Source: Deltaproteobacteria bacterium
GTDB lineage: Bacteria > JADJOY01
Assembly: GCA_016713535.1 (NCBI GenBank)
Contig: JADJOY010000025.1
Span: forward strand, 117,043 to 181,042
Reading direction: 5' to 3'
Length of the DNA stretch: 64,000 bases
Shown here: one piece after another, positions 1 to 9,204 of the stretch
Numbering within the stretch: position 1 is the stretch's first letter
How the letters are laid out: each line of letters starts with the position of its first letter
Made by a program: the position numbers and the translations under genes
Notes under the pieces: generated by a model
Database searches by the model: none
What the model saw: the letters and a program-made list of their open reading frames with translations, nothing else
What the model was told of the DNA's origin: nothing

Positions 1-2
1 CC

Positions 3-632
3 TACCTGCAGCAGGAGATCGTCGCCGAGGCCGCGACCCGCAGCGTGCCCGCCTTCAGTCGATTCCTACGCGTCGCCGCGCTCTGCAACGCGACCATCGT
101 CAACTTCAGCAAGATCGCGAGCGACGCCCAGGTGCCCCGTACCACGGTCTACGAGTACTTCGAGATCCTCAAGGACACCCTCATCCTTCACGAGGTGCCG
201 GCCTGGCGATCGTCCGTGAAGCGCAAGCCCCTCGCCTCGTCCAAGTACTACTTCTTCGACATCGGCGTTGCCTCGGCCCTGCAAGGGCGCCACGCGGTCA
301 CGCCCCGCACCCCGGAGTTCGGCGCCGCCTTCGAGAGCTGGATCTTCCACGAGCTCATCGCCCACCGCGACTACCAGGGTGGCGACGAAATCCGCCACTG
401 GCGCTCTGACTCCGGCTTCGAGGTCGACTTCATCCTCGGGGACCACACCGCCATCGAGGTCAAGGCCACCGACAACGTCAGCGACCGCGACCTGCGCCCG
501 CTCCAAGCGCTCGCGGAGGAGAAGAAGCTCGAGCGCTACCTCTGTGTCTGCACCGAACCGCGACGCCGGACCGTGGGTGGTGTGGAGATCCTACCGTCGA
601 CCGAGTTCCTCGCCGAGCTCGGCGCCGCTTGA
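3..632 (+). CDS. DUF4143 domain of an AAA-type ATPase, C-terminal part (5' partial)
   Basis: The reading frame is open from the left window edge, so the gene starts outside. The visible 210 residues match the C-terminal half of the bacterial ATPases that pair an AAA domain with DUF4143. A winged-helix-like stretch (PAFSRFLRVAALCNATIVNF, then a VPRTTVYEYFEIL-type segment) is followed by a PD-(D/E)XK-like nuclease fold with FEVDFILGDHTAIEVKAT near the end. The ATP-binding Walker motifs must lie upstream. Cellular role is unknown for the family; these genes are common in accessory regions and often sit near toxin-antitoxin genes, as here. The stop is followed at once by an unrelated gene remnant. 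Family assignment is firm, function is not. Confidence 0.8.
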   Translation, partial: YLQQEIVAEAATRSVPAFSRFLRVAALCNATIVNFSKIASDAQVPRTTVYEYFEILKDTLILHEVPAWRSSVKRKPLASSKYYFFDIGVASALQGRHAVTPRTPEFGAAFESWIFHELIAHRDYQGGDEIRHWRSDSGFEVDFILGDHTAIEVKATDNVSDRDLRPLQALAEEKKLERYLCVCTEPRRRTVGGVEILPSTEFLAELGAA

Positions 633-901
633 CCAGATCATCGAGAGCCTGCTCACCAGCTCTGGCCCACCGAGCTGCCGCTCGTGAAGGATCTGCTCGG
701 CTTCGAGAGCGTGGATAGCGGCGGGCCGCCGGTGGGTCCGAACCACCCGCACAGCGGCGGCGGGTTCTCGTGCAGCGTGGCGCCGGTGACGGAAGCGGCG
801 CGTTCAGCGAACGCGGCGCGAGCGCCGGCGGCGAGCTGGTGCCGCTCGGAGCGGCGCTCGCCGCCGCCGCTTGGATGCGCGCTAGGCGGCGTCCCGAATG
901 A
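633..901 (+). pseudogene. Orphan 3' remnant of a secreted protein with MYXO-CTERM-like tail
   Basis: This stretch is a diverged copy of 8022-8279, the 3' end of the large secreted protein downstream. It has the same order: an IIESLLT segment, then VKDLLGFESVDSGGPP, then SGGGFSCSVAP. After one frame correction the reading ends with a hydrophobic run and ARRRPE before TGA at 899-901. The Cys, hydrophobic helix and Arg cluster are the architecture of MYXO-CTERM sorting tails. No start or body of the gene is present, so this is a fragment left by duplication or deletion. A VapBC pair follows, as it does after the other copy. Confidence 0.65.
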
Positions 902-963
902 GGGCGTGTGCTCACGAGGTGCCCTGGCTTGACGCGCGGACGCCGTGGACGTCGTCCAGACAT

Positions 964-1209
964 ATGCGTACCACCGTCAGGCTGAACGACGCGCTGCTCA
1001 GGCAGGCCAAACAGGAAGCGGAACGCCGCGGCGAGACCGTGACCGCGCTCATCGAGAAGGGGTTACGGCTGGTGCTTGCAGGCCCGCAATCGCCGGCCCG
1101 CCGCAGGCGCGTGTCACTGCCGGTGTCGTCGGCCAGTGGCGGGCTACTCCCGGGTGTCGACCTGGACGACTCGGCTCGCCTTCTCGACCGCCTCGAAGGC
1201 CGCGAGTGA
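964..1209 (+). CDS. vapB: Ribbon-helix-helix antitoxin (VapB type)
   Basis: An 81-residue protein starting MRTTVRLNDALLRQAKQEA and continuing ERRGETVTALIEKGLRLVL has the short beta strand plus two helices of a ribbon-helix-helix DNA-binding antitoxin. The C-terminal half is Arg- and Ser-rich and then acidic, as expected for the part that wraps the toxin. The ATG at 964 is preferred because the family pattern begins exactly there; upstream in-frame codons add no conserved sequence. Its stop codon overlaps the start of the PIN toxin (GTGA at 1206-1209), so the two are translationally coupled. By family precedent the protein neutralises the toxin and represses the operon. Confidence 0.85.
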   Translation: MRTTVRLNDALLRQAKQEAERRGETVTALIEKGLRLVLAGPQSPARRRRVSLPVSSASGGLLPGVDLDDSARLLDRLEGRE

Positions 1210-1631
1210 TCCTTCCGGACGTCAACGTACTGATCTACGCGTTTCGACCTGACTCGGCCGATCATCGCGCCCACCGCGAGTGGCTGCGAAGCGTGGTCGA
1301 GGGCGATGCCGCCTATGGCATGTCGCCGCAGGTGCTGGCCGCGGTCGCGCGCATCACCACGCACCCCCGCATCTTCGCGAAGCCGAGCCCGCTCGATGAA
1401 GCGCTGGCGTTCGGGCGCGTTCTCCTGGAACAGCCGACCTGCACGGTCGTCCAACCGGGCGATCGCCACTGGGGCATCTTCACCGAGCTGTGCCGCTCGG
1501 CAGGAGCGACCGGGAACCTGATCCAGGACGCCTGGTTCGCCGCGCTCGCCATCGAATCCGGCTGCGAATGGGTCACGACCGACGGCGACTACGCACGGTT
1601 CCCGGGCCTGCGTTGGCGCCGGCCGTTGTGA
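1206..1631 (+). CDS. vapC: PIN-domain ribonuclease toxin (VapC type)
   Basis: This 141-residue PIN-domain protein starts with GTG inside the antitoxin stop. The N-terminal VILPDVNVLIYAF carries the first catalytic aspartate. A central segment near DEALAFG supplies acidic residues, and WVTTDGDYARF near the C-terminus carries the last metal-binding aspartates. VapC toxins are Mg-dependent endoribonucleases that cleave tRNA or rRNA; the target here cannot be read from sequence. Length and motif order are normal and the frame is intact, unlike most neighbours. The antitoxin-first order with a 4-bp overlap is the standard vapBC layout. Confidence 0.88.
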   Translation: MILPDVNVLIYAFRPDSADHRAHREWLRSVVEGDAAYGMSPQVLAAVARITTHPRIFAKPSPLDEALAFGRVLLEQPTCTVVQPGDRHWGIFTELCRSAGATGNLIQDAWFAALAIESGCEWVTTDGDYARFPGLRWRRPL

Positions 1632-1859
1632 GGCGTTGCGCGGTAGCGCACGCGGCGTCCGTACTCGCCACCGACGCACGGCGCAGCGATCGGTCACCGC
1701 TGGCGCCTGCGGCTCGCACTTCCCGGACGGCCGTTCGGATCTCTGCCGCGAAGCGCTGGAGCGCGGCCGCTCCGTCGGCGGCCAGGGAGTCCGGGACGCG
1801 CCAGGTGACTCCCAAGTGGCCAGCACCCGGGTCTGGCGACCGGGCCATCGCCTCCGACC

Positions 1860-1887
1860 ATTCAAGAAACCACCATATTTCTTGAAT
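1860..1887. promoter_or_regulatory. AT-rich palindrome upstream of the Fic gene
   Basis: Perfect 10-bp arms ATTCAAGAAA (1860-1869) and TTTCTTGAAT (1878-1887) are separated by 8 bp. The palindrome ends 13 bp before the Fic start at 1901 and stands out as AT-rich in very GC-rich DNA. Position and symmetry fit an operator; the binding protein is unknown. The rest of 1632-1900 shows no convincing gene. A minus-strand frame at about 1680-1850 reads like protein (GVTWRVPDSLAADG) but I cannot assign it. Confidence 0.45.
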
Positions 1888-1900
1888 AGCGCGCTCGCCT

Positions 1901-3093
1901 ATGAAAGAGATTGAACTGGAGGCACCTGAGCGTGATCGAACGGAGAACCGGCCGCGGGATCCGAGTGACGTCGGTCGGCGGGAGCCCGTCGACGCCTTCG
2001 TGCCGACGCCCCTGGCGCCGGATCCGCCGATCCACCAGGCGGCCCTTCGGCCTCACATGGATCGGGCCCTCGTCGCGTTCGGTCGCCTCGACGGGATCTC
2101 GGTACTCCGTCCGGAGCCCGCGCTCGTCCTCTACGTGTGCGTCCGCAAGGAGGCGGTGCGCTCGTCGCAAAGCGACGAGACTCCAGTCGTCCCTCTCGGC
2201 CTTGCTGCTCTCCGGGATCGACGAGATCCCGGGGGATCCCCTCGACGACGTCCGCGAGGTCTCGAGCTACGTCGCCGCGCTGGAGCACGGCCTCCAGCGC
2301 ATGCATGACGGCTTCCCGCTCTCGAACCGGCTGATCCGCGAGATCCACGGACACCTCCTGATCCGCGGCCGCGGCGCCGACAAAGAACCAGGCGAGTTTC
2401 GCCGCACCCAGAACTGGATCGGCGGCAGCCTGCCCGGCAACGCCGCCTCCGTTCTTCCGCCGCCGCACGACGCCGAGGCGTGCATGAGCGCGCTGAAGAA
2501 GCTCCTCCATGGCGATCCCACCGTGACGCCGATCCTGATCAAGGCTGGACTGGCCCACGTCGAGCTCGAGACGATCCACCCATTCCTCGACGGCAACGGC
2601 CGCGGCGGTCGGCTGCTGGTACCCCTGATCTTGTGCGCCGACGGATTGCTCCGCGAGCCGCTCCTCTACCTGAGCCTCTTCAAGCAGCGCCGCGAGGAGT
2701 ACTACGACCGCCTCCAGCGCGTACGCGTGAGCGCCGACTGGGAGGGATGGCTCGCGTTCTTCCTCGACGGCATCGCTCAGACCGCCGACCAGGCCGTCGC
2801 GACCGCTCGAACGCTGACGACCACGTTTTCCGAAGACCGCAGCTCGGATCGAGCGAGAGGTTCGCGCCGCCGGCTCGGCCTTACGCGTCCACGCCGCCCT
2901 TCAGCGTCACTCGATCCTCTCGATCGGCCGTGCAGCGAAGGAAACCGGCCTCACCATCCCCACCGTCGGCGCCGCCCTCGACGCCCTCGGCAGCCTGGGC
3001 ATCGTCGAGGAAATCACCGGCAAGAAGCGCGGGCGGCTGTTCGCTTACCGGCACCTCCTCCGAGCCCTAACCGACGCGCCCAAGGAGCCGTGA
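1901..3093 (+). pseudogene. Fic family protein (frameshifted)
   Basis: Fic proteins transfer AMP or other phosphate-containing groups from nucleotides to target proteins. The N-terminal part from ATG 1901 reads in one frame with the family pattern PLAPDPPIHQAAL and LYVCVRKEAVRSSQ. It must shift frame near 2190, where an extra C breaks the SSQxEGTxSSLS motif. The second frame then carries DDVREVSSYVAALEHGL and the catalytic HPFLDGNGRGGR at about 2578-2613. A further shift near 2850 leads to a winged-helix tail (LSIGRAAKETGLTIPTVGAA) ending at TGA 3091-3093. With both corrections the protein is about 395 aa, a normal Fic length, and the catalytic His, Asn and Arg residues are kept. It could be a pseudogene or an intact gene with two sequence errors. 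Confidence 0.78.
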
Positions 3094-3237
3094 CCCAAGC
3101 CACGTCCACGGACCGCCTGGCCCAAGGCCAGGGACCAAGTTGCGACCGCCGCCCTGGCGGACCATGGCGCCGCGCAGCTCCAGGCAGGACTGACCTTGCA
3201 TCCCTCTGCGTGGCACCCGTCGGGCTGTCACCCCAGA

Positions 3238-4690
3238 TCACTTCTGCACGCCCTTCACACCAGGCGACTCCGCGAGAACCAGATCCCCTTCGGAGGTTGG
3301 AAAGCGCGCTATCTCTACGCACCCAGTCGAAGCCTGAGTGCTCTCTAAGCCCGCGAACGCAGTGAGCTCGCCAGGGCGGCATATCGGCTCACCAATGCGT
3401 TCCTCAAGGAGCGTAGCGACACGGTCATGGCCACAGAACCAGTCGTGGTCGCCCGAATATGACACTAGCGGCCGGCGGTTCTCCAACAGCGTCTTCTCGA
3501 CATGATCGCTTAGCCTTACCATCGCAGTGGTGTGCTTCGGTGGCGACAATATTGGGCCAAGTAACGCTTCCCAAAGGCCACCCACCGACACGACCAATGC
3601 ACAGGCAACGACGACCAAACGGGCGCGATCGGATCGCCGGCTCGCGCACGGCGAACTCGCCGCCGACCGCGACCCACAGGAGGCGCGCCAGCGCGTCAGG
3701 GACAAACGCCACTGATCATCGAGCCATACGATCGCTGTTGCAGATCGAAAGAAAAGCGATGCCATGAACAACTGTACAGCTAACCGGCGGCGTTCTGCCT
3801 TCAGGACGAGAATGGCGGCAACCCCTAGTGCAACAAGGATAACGCTATCAACATTCGCCATCTCATTTCCCCAATGTGCAAGAATCGCAATCGGGGATAC
3901 CGACGCTTCCTGAAGCTTATCGGACCAGATCTCGGGGCCGAATCCCTCTGTCTCGATAGAGGACTGCAAACCGTACGTTATCGGTCTGACGCGACGAGAA
4001 AAGCGCTCCATGCGTCCAATTCGCGGCCAACTGCGGCGATGCGCCAACTAGCCACATCGAGATCAACACCGGCAGGCTCCATCGGCTCGCACTTCGATGT
4101 CGAAGTGAGTTCCACGCCAGGATGGCGAGTATGACAGGCAGCACCAACAAACCCTGCGCGCGGACACAGTACGATAGGCCCGCCCCGAACCCAGAGGCGG
4201 CGACATATCGGATTCGGATGCGCCCGTCAGGGGAAGCTATGCACAATGCACCGATCGCAACGAATGTGAGAGCGGCAGCAGGCACGTCCGGTGCCTCGAG
4301 CACCGAGAACTTTGTCATCGCAGGGAACGACAAGAGTGCCAAGACAGGCATCCATGCTTGGCTGCCATCTACCAGTCGAAACCCAATCGCTAGTAAGGCA
4401 CAAAGGCCGAACTCCGTACTGACTATGGCGATCGACCGAAGATAGTCGACTGAGATGCTGCTACCAACGAGCCCAAAGCGAAGAAGCGCTGCATATCCGA
4501 CATTCCTGTACGGCCTGTACCACGTCGATGGATCGAACCACCGGATTCTAGACGCGAGAATCAACGAAGGCTCTAGATCTCCATGAATCGGGCACCTCAA
4601 ACCGTCGCTTACCGTCCAGGCCAAGACCGCGACGGACAGCAGGCACAGGGTGCCCCAGGCGAGAGGCGCGGGATGACCCAGCCGTTTCAT
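3238..4690 (-). pseudogene. Multi-pass membrane glycosyltransferase-like protein (frameshifted)
   Basis: From ATG 4690 the protein reads MKRLGHPAPLAWGTLCLLSV, then a long series of hydrophobic segments. It resembles dolichyl-phosphate-mannose-protein mannosyltransferase-like (GT39/ArnT-like) membrane enzymes. A loop with DLEPSLILASRI and WYRPYRNVGYAALLR follows helix 1, where these enzymes bind the lipid-linked sugar. Near 3980 the frame shifts: NWTHGALFSSRQTDNVRF must join GLQSSIETEGFGPEIW in the other frame. A third disturbance is likely near 3650. The C-terminal part ends at 3238. G+C is clearly lower than in the neighbours (about half in the lines I counted), which suggests transfer. Substrate is unknown; family assignment is moderate. 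Confidence 0.5.
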
Positions 4691-4963
4691 TCGGACTAGA
4701 TTTCTACCATGGACTCGCGCTATCAAACGTCCAATGATCACCGACACCAATCCCAGCGACCAGTGTGGGCTTGCCAGACCTTACCACCCACCTGGCTGGC
4801 CGCGATTCTCGAGTCAATGCAGTAGTCGGATGGGCACACGCGGCACCAGACGGCCGCACGGATCCCCAGCGCCCTCCACGCGAGACCGGGACGTCCGCCC
4901 ATAGGTGCTGGGGGCCGTCGATCGACCATCCCCTGGTGGGTTTGGCTACTTAGTGCATGCCTC

Positions 4964-7900
4964 ATGCAGGCATTCGGGCTTGCGAGCTCTAGTGCCGCAG
5001 CCACGTTCGCGGTTACCGATTGCTCGGACCCAGGCGACGGCCTGTGCGACGCCAATTGCACCCTGCGCGAGGCGCTTGCGGCGGCGGACGCGAACCCGGG
5101 GGCGGACGCCGTGGACCTCAAGGGGTGCTCCGTGCAGCCGACCGGCTCTTCACTGGGGTCAATGATCCAGATCTGGATCTAATAGGCTCGGGGGCGCAAT
5201 GGCGACGGGGCGCTGCCACAAGGATTTCCAGCATTGGTGGTCACGAGTGCCGCTAAGCGCGCTCGGGTCCACGACCTTACTCTTTCGCGCTCGACCACAG
5301 ATTTCGAGGGTCTTGACGTAGAGAGCGACGGAGCCGTAATTCATGATCTTGCATTGAGTTGCAAGCTTCGCAACTCGCAGTTAGCATCGGAATCGACCCA
5401 TTCTCCTTCCCGCGCGGGAACATCCTAAGGAATATCACGGGCAACTGCGCAATTGGAGACCTGGGCACGGACTCTCGACTTGAGAATATCAATGTCGCGG
5501 AATCAGTTATCACGTCGGAAGAGACTTCTGGTGCTTTGACAGTGTCACGGCCGGGGCTTTAGTTCTTCGGTCGACATCGGGAGTTTCGGCTGCACACTCG
5601 AGTCGGCTTCGTCGAAGTTACGGCGCCCGCAGAGAACCTTCTATCATCAGTACCATGCGGCGCAGACGGTGTGAACGTATGTTTCAATCTCGGGCCGGGC
5701 TTGGAAACGTTCGGGTCGGCGGCTGCGCCCTGGGGCGATGCCAACACGATTTCGCGCCCGAATTGGTGCCCAGGTTGGCGGCGGATCGTCCGACATTCAG
5801 GTCGAATGCAACGACATTTCTAATGTTCGTGTTGGGATCAATATCGGCGGAGACGGTGCGCCATCATCACGAAATGTGGTGATTCAGGGTAACTCGATCC
5901 TCGCAACCCAGGATGGGATCGGCATCGTTGGAACATCGCCGCTGATCGCGGCAAACCAGGTTTCTGGATCCCAGAGAGCGATCTTGGTTCTCCCAAACCG
6001 CGGCACCGACCGCTCCTACGCCGGCCTCGGCGACGACGTTGCTGCGGCGCCGACGATCACGGGGAACACGATCCGCGATTCGGCGATCGGGATCTTCCAC
6101 CAGGACGCGCTGAGCGCGAACTTCGCAACGCTGCGCGCGGACAACACGTTCACCAACGTCACCCAGGCCGAGGTCGAGGCGATCTGGCCGTTCGGGGTGC
6201 GGGTGCTCGACGCGCAGGGACAGCCGGTCGAGAACGCGGACGTGGCGGTTCGCGATCGCGATGGCGTCACGCTCGCCGGGTACAAGACGCGGGCCGACGG
6301 CTTCCTCAACACGGGCTTCGACCAGCAGAACCTGCAGAGCTGGGAGGCAAGGTTCCCGGCTTATCTGGACGGCGCGCGCACGCCGTTCACGATCGAGGCC
6401 GCGTGCGAGGTCGCGAACGGTGCGAAGCGCGTCGCCGCGTCGGGCAGCTTGGTCGTCGAGCTCGACGGCTCCGCGCAAAGCAAACCAAGCCCAGACGACG
6501 GCCTGCCCTGGTGCGTCGACACCGACGGCGGCTTGTGCCGCGAGTACCTGGCCGAGGTCACGCTCAACTCCAGCCCACCCGCGAACACGCCACCCACGAT
6601 CGAGATCACGCTGCCCGAGCCGGGGACGCGGGTCGAGATGGGTCAGCCGGTCGAGCTGCGCGCCAACGTCACGGACGCCGAGGAGCCCGGCCTCGACCGC
6701 CTCACGCTGCGCTGGACGTCGGACCGCGACGGGTGCTTTACGAGGGGCCAGGGATCGCCGGGCCGGCTCGTGAACGGCCCGACGAGCTTCACCACGAGCA
6801 ACCTGTCGGTGGGCACGCACCAGCTCACGGCGACGATCACCGACTCGGCCAATGCCTCGGCGGTGGACACCACGAGCATCACGGTGGTCGACATGACCGA
6901 CACGTCGTGCGCGACCGCGCCAACGATCGCGATCGAGGCTCCGGCCAACGACGCCACGTTTGCAGCCGGCACCCCGGTCGAGTTCGCCGTCCGGATCGGG
7001 GACGGCTCGCCGCCGCCCGACAGCCTGACACTCACGGTCCGCTCCGACGTCGATGGGCTGCTCTACCAGCAGGCGGGGCTCGCGTCGGGCGTGCAGCGCT
7101 TCACGGTGCCGTCCCTCTCGACCGGCGCGCACCGCATCGTCGCCACGGTCGCCGACACCTGCCCCACGCCCAACGAGGTCCGCGACTCGGTCCTGGTGCG
7201 GGTCGTTTCACCCGGCCAGCCGGCCTGCGACGAGCCGCCGCGGGTCACGCTCACGTCGCCGGAGGAGGGCGGCGTCTTCGATCGGGGCGCGCTCGTGCAC
7301 CTGGTCGCGAGCCTGAGCGACCCGGATCTCCCCGAGGACGCGCTCGACTTCCAGCTCACGTCGAGCATCGACGGGTTGCTGGTCGAGCGCTTCGAACGTC
7401 GGCGCCGGCGCGCAGGTGCTCGACACCACCGGAGCTCTCGGTCGGCGTCCACGATCACCGCCGGGGTCAGCGACGCGTGCGATCCCGCCGGCCGCGACGC
7501 CGACACGCTCACCCTGCGCATCCGTGAGCCGCTCACCGATTGCGACGCCGACGGCACGCCGGACGGCGCCGAGAAAGACACCGACGGCGACGGCACTCCC
7601 GACGACTGCGACAACCGCCCGGCGGGTGCGAGCTTCTCGCAGGCCGACGGCGACGGCGATGGCGTGGGCGACATGTGCGACAACTGCCCGAAGGTCGCCA
7701 ACGCCGATCAGCTCGACACCGACGGCAACGGCGTGGGCGACGCGTGCCCGGGCTCCGCCGCCGCCGCCCAACCACTGCCCCACCACGCGCCCCTGCATGC
7801 CGGAGGATCTCGACTGCAAGATCGACGGCACCTGCGAGCAGGCCGCCCTACGGCGGCGAGGTCCCCGAGCAGTGGTTCCAGAAGGCGAGCGACGCGTTCC

Positions 7901-8279
7901 TGCTCGAGCTCGCCGCCGACGATCCTGAAGCACTCAACACCCTGCTCGCGATCCTCACCGGAGACCAACCGCGAGGGCGACATCCTCGCGGTCGAGGATC
8001 GCAACCGGTTGCGCGAGATCATCGAGAGCCTGCTCACCCAGCTCTGGCCCGCCGAGGTCCCGCTGGTGAAGGACCTGCTCGGCTTCGAGAGCGTGGACAG
8101 CGGCGGCCCACCGTCCCCGGAACCACCCGCACAGCGGCGGCGGGTTCTCGTGCAGCGTGGCGCCGGCGGCGGGAGCGGCGCGTTCCGCGGAACGCGGCGC
8201 CAGCCGGAGCGCCGAGCTGGCCCCGATCGCCGTCGCCCTTGCCGCGGCCGCTTGGATGCGATCGAGGCGACGGCGCTAG
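4964..8279 (+). pseudogene. Large secreted CSLREA / Ig-like / TSP3 protein with MYXO-CTERM-like tail (multiple frameshifts)
   Basis: The 5' end encodes a hydrophobic leader (codons just upstream of 4964 read WWVWLLSACL, without a clear start) followed by FAVTDCSDPGDGLCDANCTL, a CSLREA domain. Right-handed beta-helix sequence follows in several frames (5160-6100). Two or three Ig/cadherin-like domains follow (NTPPTIEITLPEPGTRVEMG and PTIAIEAPANDATFAAGTP). TSP3 calcium repeats are at 7530-7755 (DADGTPDGAEKDTDGDGTPD). The end is LLGFESVDSGGPP, SGGGFSCSVAP, a hydrophobic stretch and MRSRRRR before TAG 8277-8279. At least six indels are needed, including near 5150, 7400, 7780, 7850, 7960 and 8118. 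The uncorrected frame misses the tail and runs on into the next antitoxin. It is probably an outer-surface protein. Confidence 0.65.
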
Positions 8280-8427
8280 CGCCCGTTCGTGGCGCTCGGC
8301 CGCCGACGGGAGCGGCGGCGCTCCAGGGGGGGGGTGCGCCAGGGATGGCGCGCCGGGTTCCAGACGAGCCCCCGGAACCGCAAGGGGGCCGGGGGAGGTG
8401 CGCCGACGACTGGGTCGACGCAGACGA

Positions 8428-8446
8428 AGTAAGATGGCATCTTACT
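8428..8446. promoter_or_regulatory. Operator palindrome of the AbrB/VapC operon
   Basis: AGTAAGATG (8428-8436) and CATCTTACT (8438-8446) are perfect 9-bp arms around a single G, ending 4 bp before the antitoxin ATG at 8451. AbrB-type antitoxins usually repress their own operon through such palindromes, so this is the likely autoregulatory operator. Bound protein there would also block translation initiation. Confidence 0.6.
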
Positions 8447-8450
8447 CAGC

Positions 8451-8680
8451 ATGAAGACCACCGTCTCGACCAAAGGACAGTTCGTGTTCCCGCCGAAATC
8501 CGGCGCCTCGATGGGATCGAACCCGGTCAAGAGTTCGACATCGAGCGGATCGAGCGAGGGGAGTACTGCCTCGTGCGCCGCGAACCGCCGCGCAACGAGG
8601 GGCTCGTCGACTGGCTGCTCGCCTGCCCGGTGAAGGACTTCTTCGTTCCGATCGCGTCGGAGTCGACGGACTCCTCGTGA
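8451..8680 (+). CDS. AbrB/MazE-type antitoxin (one frameshift)
   Basis: ATG 8451 begins MKTTVSTKGQFVFP, the swapped-hairpin AbrB DNA-binding motif (xTxxxKGQxxxP). One base is then missing near 8488, so AEIRRLDGIEPGQEFDIERI continues in the next frame. It ends with NEGLVDWLLACPVKDFFVPI, the toxin-binding tail, at TGA 8678-8680. With the correction the protein is about 76 aa, normal for the family. The stop overlaps the GTG start of the PIN toxin, giving a coupled pair. A near-perfect operator lies just upstream. One missing base in a CCCGCC run is more likely a sequence error than real inactivation, because the toxin next to it is intact. Confidence 0.75.
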
Positions 8681-9084
8681 CCTACCTCGTCGATGCGAAC
8701 GTCCTGAGCGAGGTGACCAAGGCGAAGCCGGAACCCCGCGTGGTCGAGTGGCTGCAGGCGAACGAACGCGATCTGGTGGTCGACCCGATCATCGTCGGCG
8801 AGATCCGGTTCGGCATTCATCTGCTGCCTCGCGGGCGACGCCGTGAGCGGCTCGAGCGGTGGTTCGGTGAGGGGATCGCGCGCATCCACTGCGTCCCGTG
8901 GGATTTCGAGACTGGGCTTCGATGGGCGCAACTGCTCGCGGACTTGAGAGCCGCGGGGCTAGTGATGCCGATCAAGGACAGCATGATCGCCGCGACTGCG
9001 CTGAAGCACGGGTTCACGGTCGTGACTCGAAACGGCCGTGACTTCGACAAGGCTGGAGTCGCGATCTTCGACCCGTTCGGTTAG
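8677..9084 (+). CDS. vapC: PIN-domain toxin (VapC/FitB type)
   Basis: This 135-aa PIN protein starts GTG at 8677, inside the antitoxin stop. MTYLVDANVLSEVTKAKPEP is typical of the FitB/VapC subgroup, with the first catalytic Asp in VDANVLSE. The conserved Glu is in IIVGEIRFGIHLL, and IKDSMIAATA plus VVTRNGRDF supply the last acidic residues. A Mg-dependent RNase activity is expected by family. The gene is intact. Together with the AbrB antitoxin it forms the second toxin-antitoxin pair within 8 kb, again placed right after a MYXO-CTERM-like gene tail. Confidence 0.9.
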   Translation: MTYLVDANVLSEVTKAKPEPRVVEWLQANERDLVVDPIIVGEIRFGIHLLPRGRRRERLERWFGEGIARIHCVPWDFETGLRWAQLLADLRAAGLVMPIKDSMIAATALKHGFTVVTRNGRDFDKAGVAIFDPFG

Positions 9085-9164
9085 CTCGGCACACGGAGTC
9101 GGTTTCAGGTTGGCACGCAGGCTCCGACGCACGGTTGGCGCCGGTGGGCTTCGCTCGCCGTTGC

Positions 9165-9190
9165 GCGAGAGCGTAAGCGTTCGACGAACC
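9165..9190. repeat. IS66 terminal inverted repeat and target duplication (tnpC side)
   Basis: GCGAGAGC (9165-9172) is the target duplication, followed by the terminal repeat GTAAGCGTTCGACGAACC (9173-9190). Confidence 0.93.
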
Positions 9191-9204
9191 ACACCCCGGA
9201 GGCG

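Noticed and set aside
5738-8680. A 980-codon frame joining the TSP3 protein to the AbrB antitoxin.
   Set aside because: The MYXO-CTERM-like tail and its stop at 8277-8279 are in another frame, and the antitoxin has its own start at 8451 behind an operator; the join is an indel artefact.
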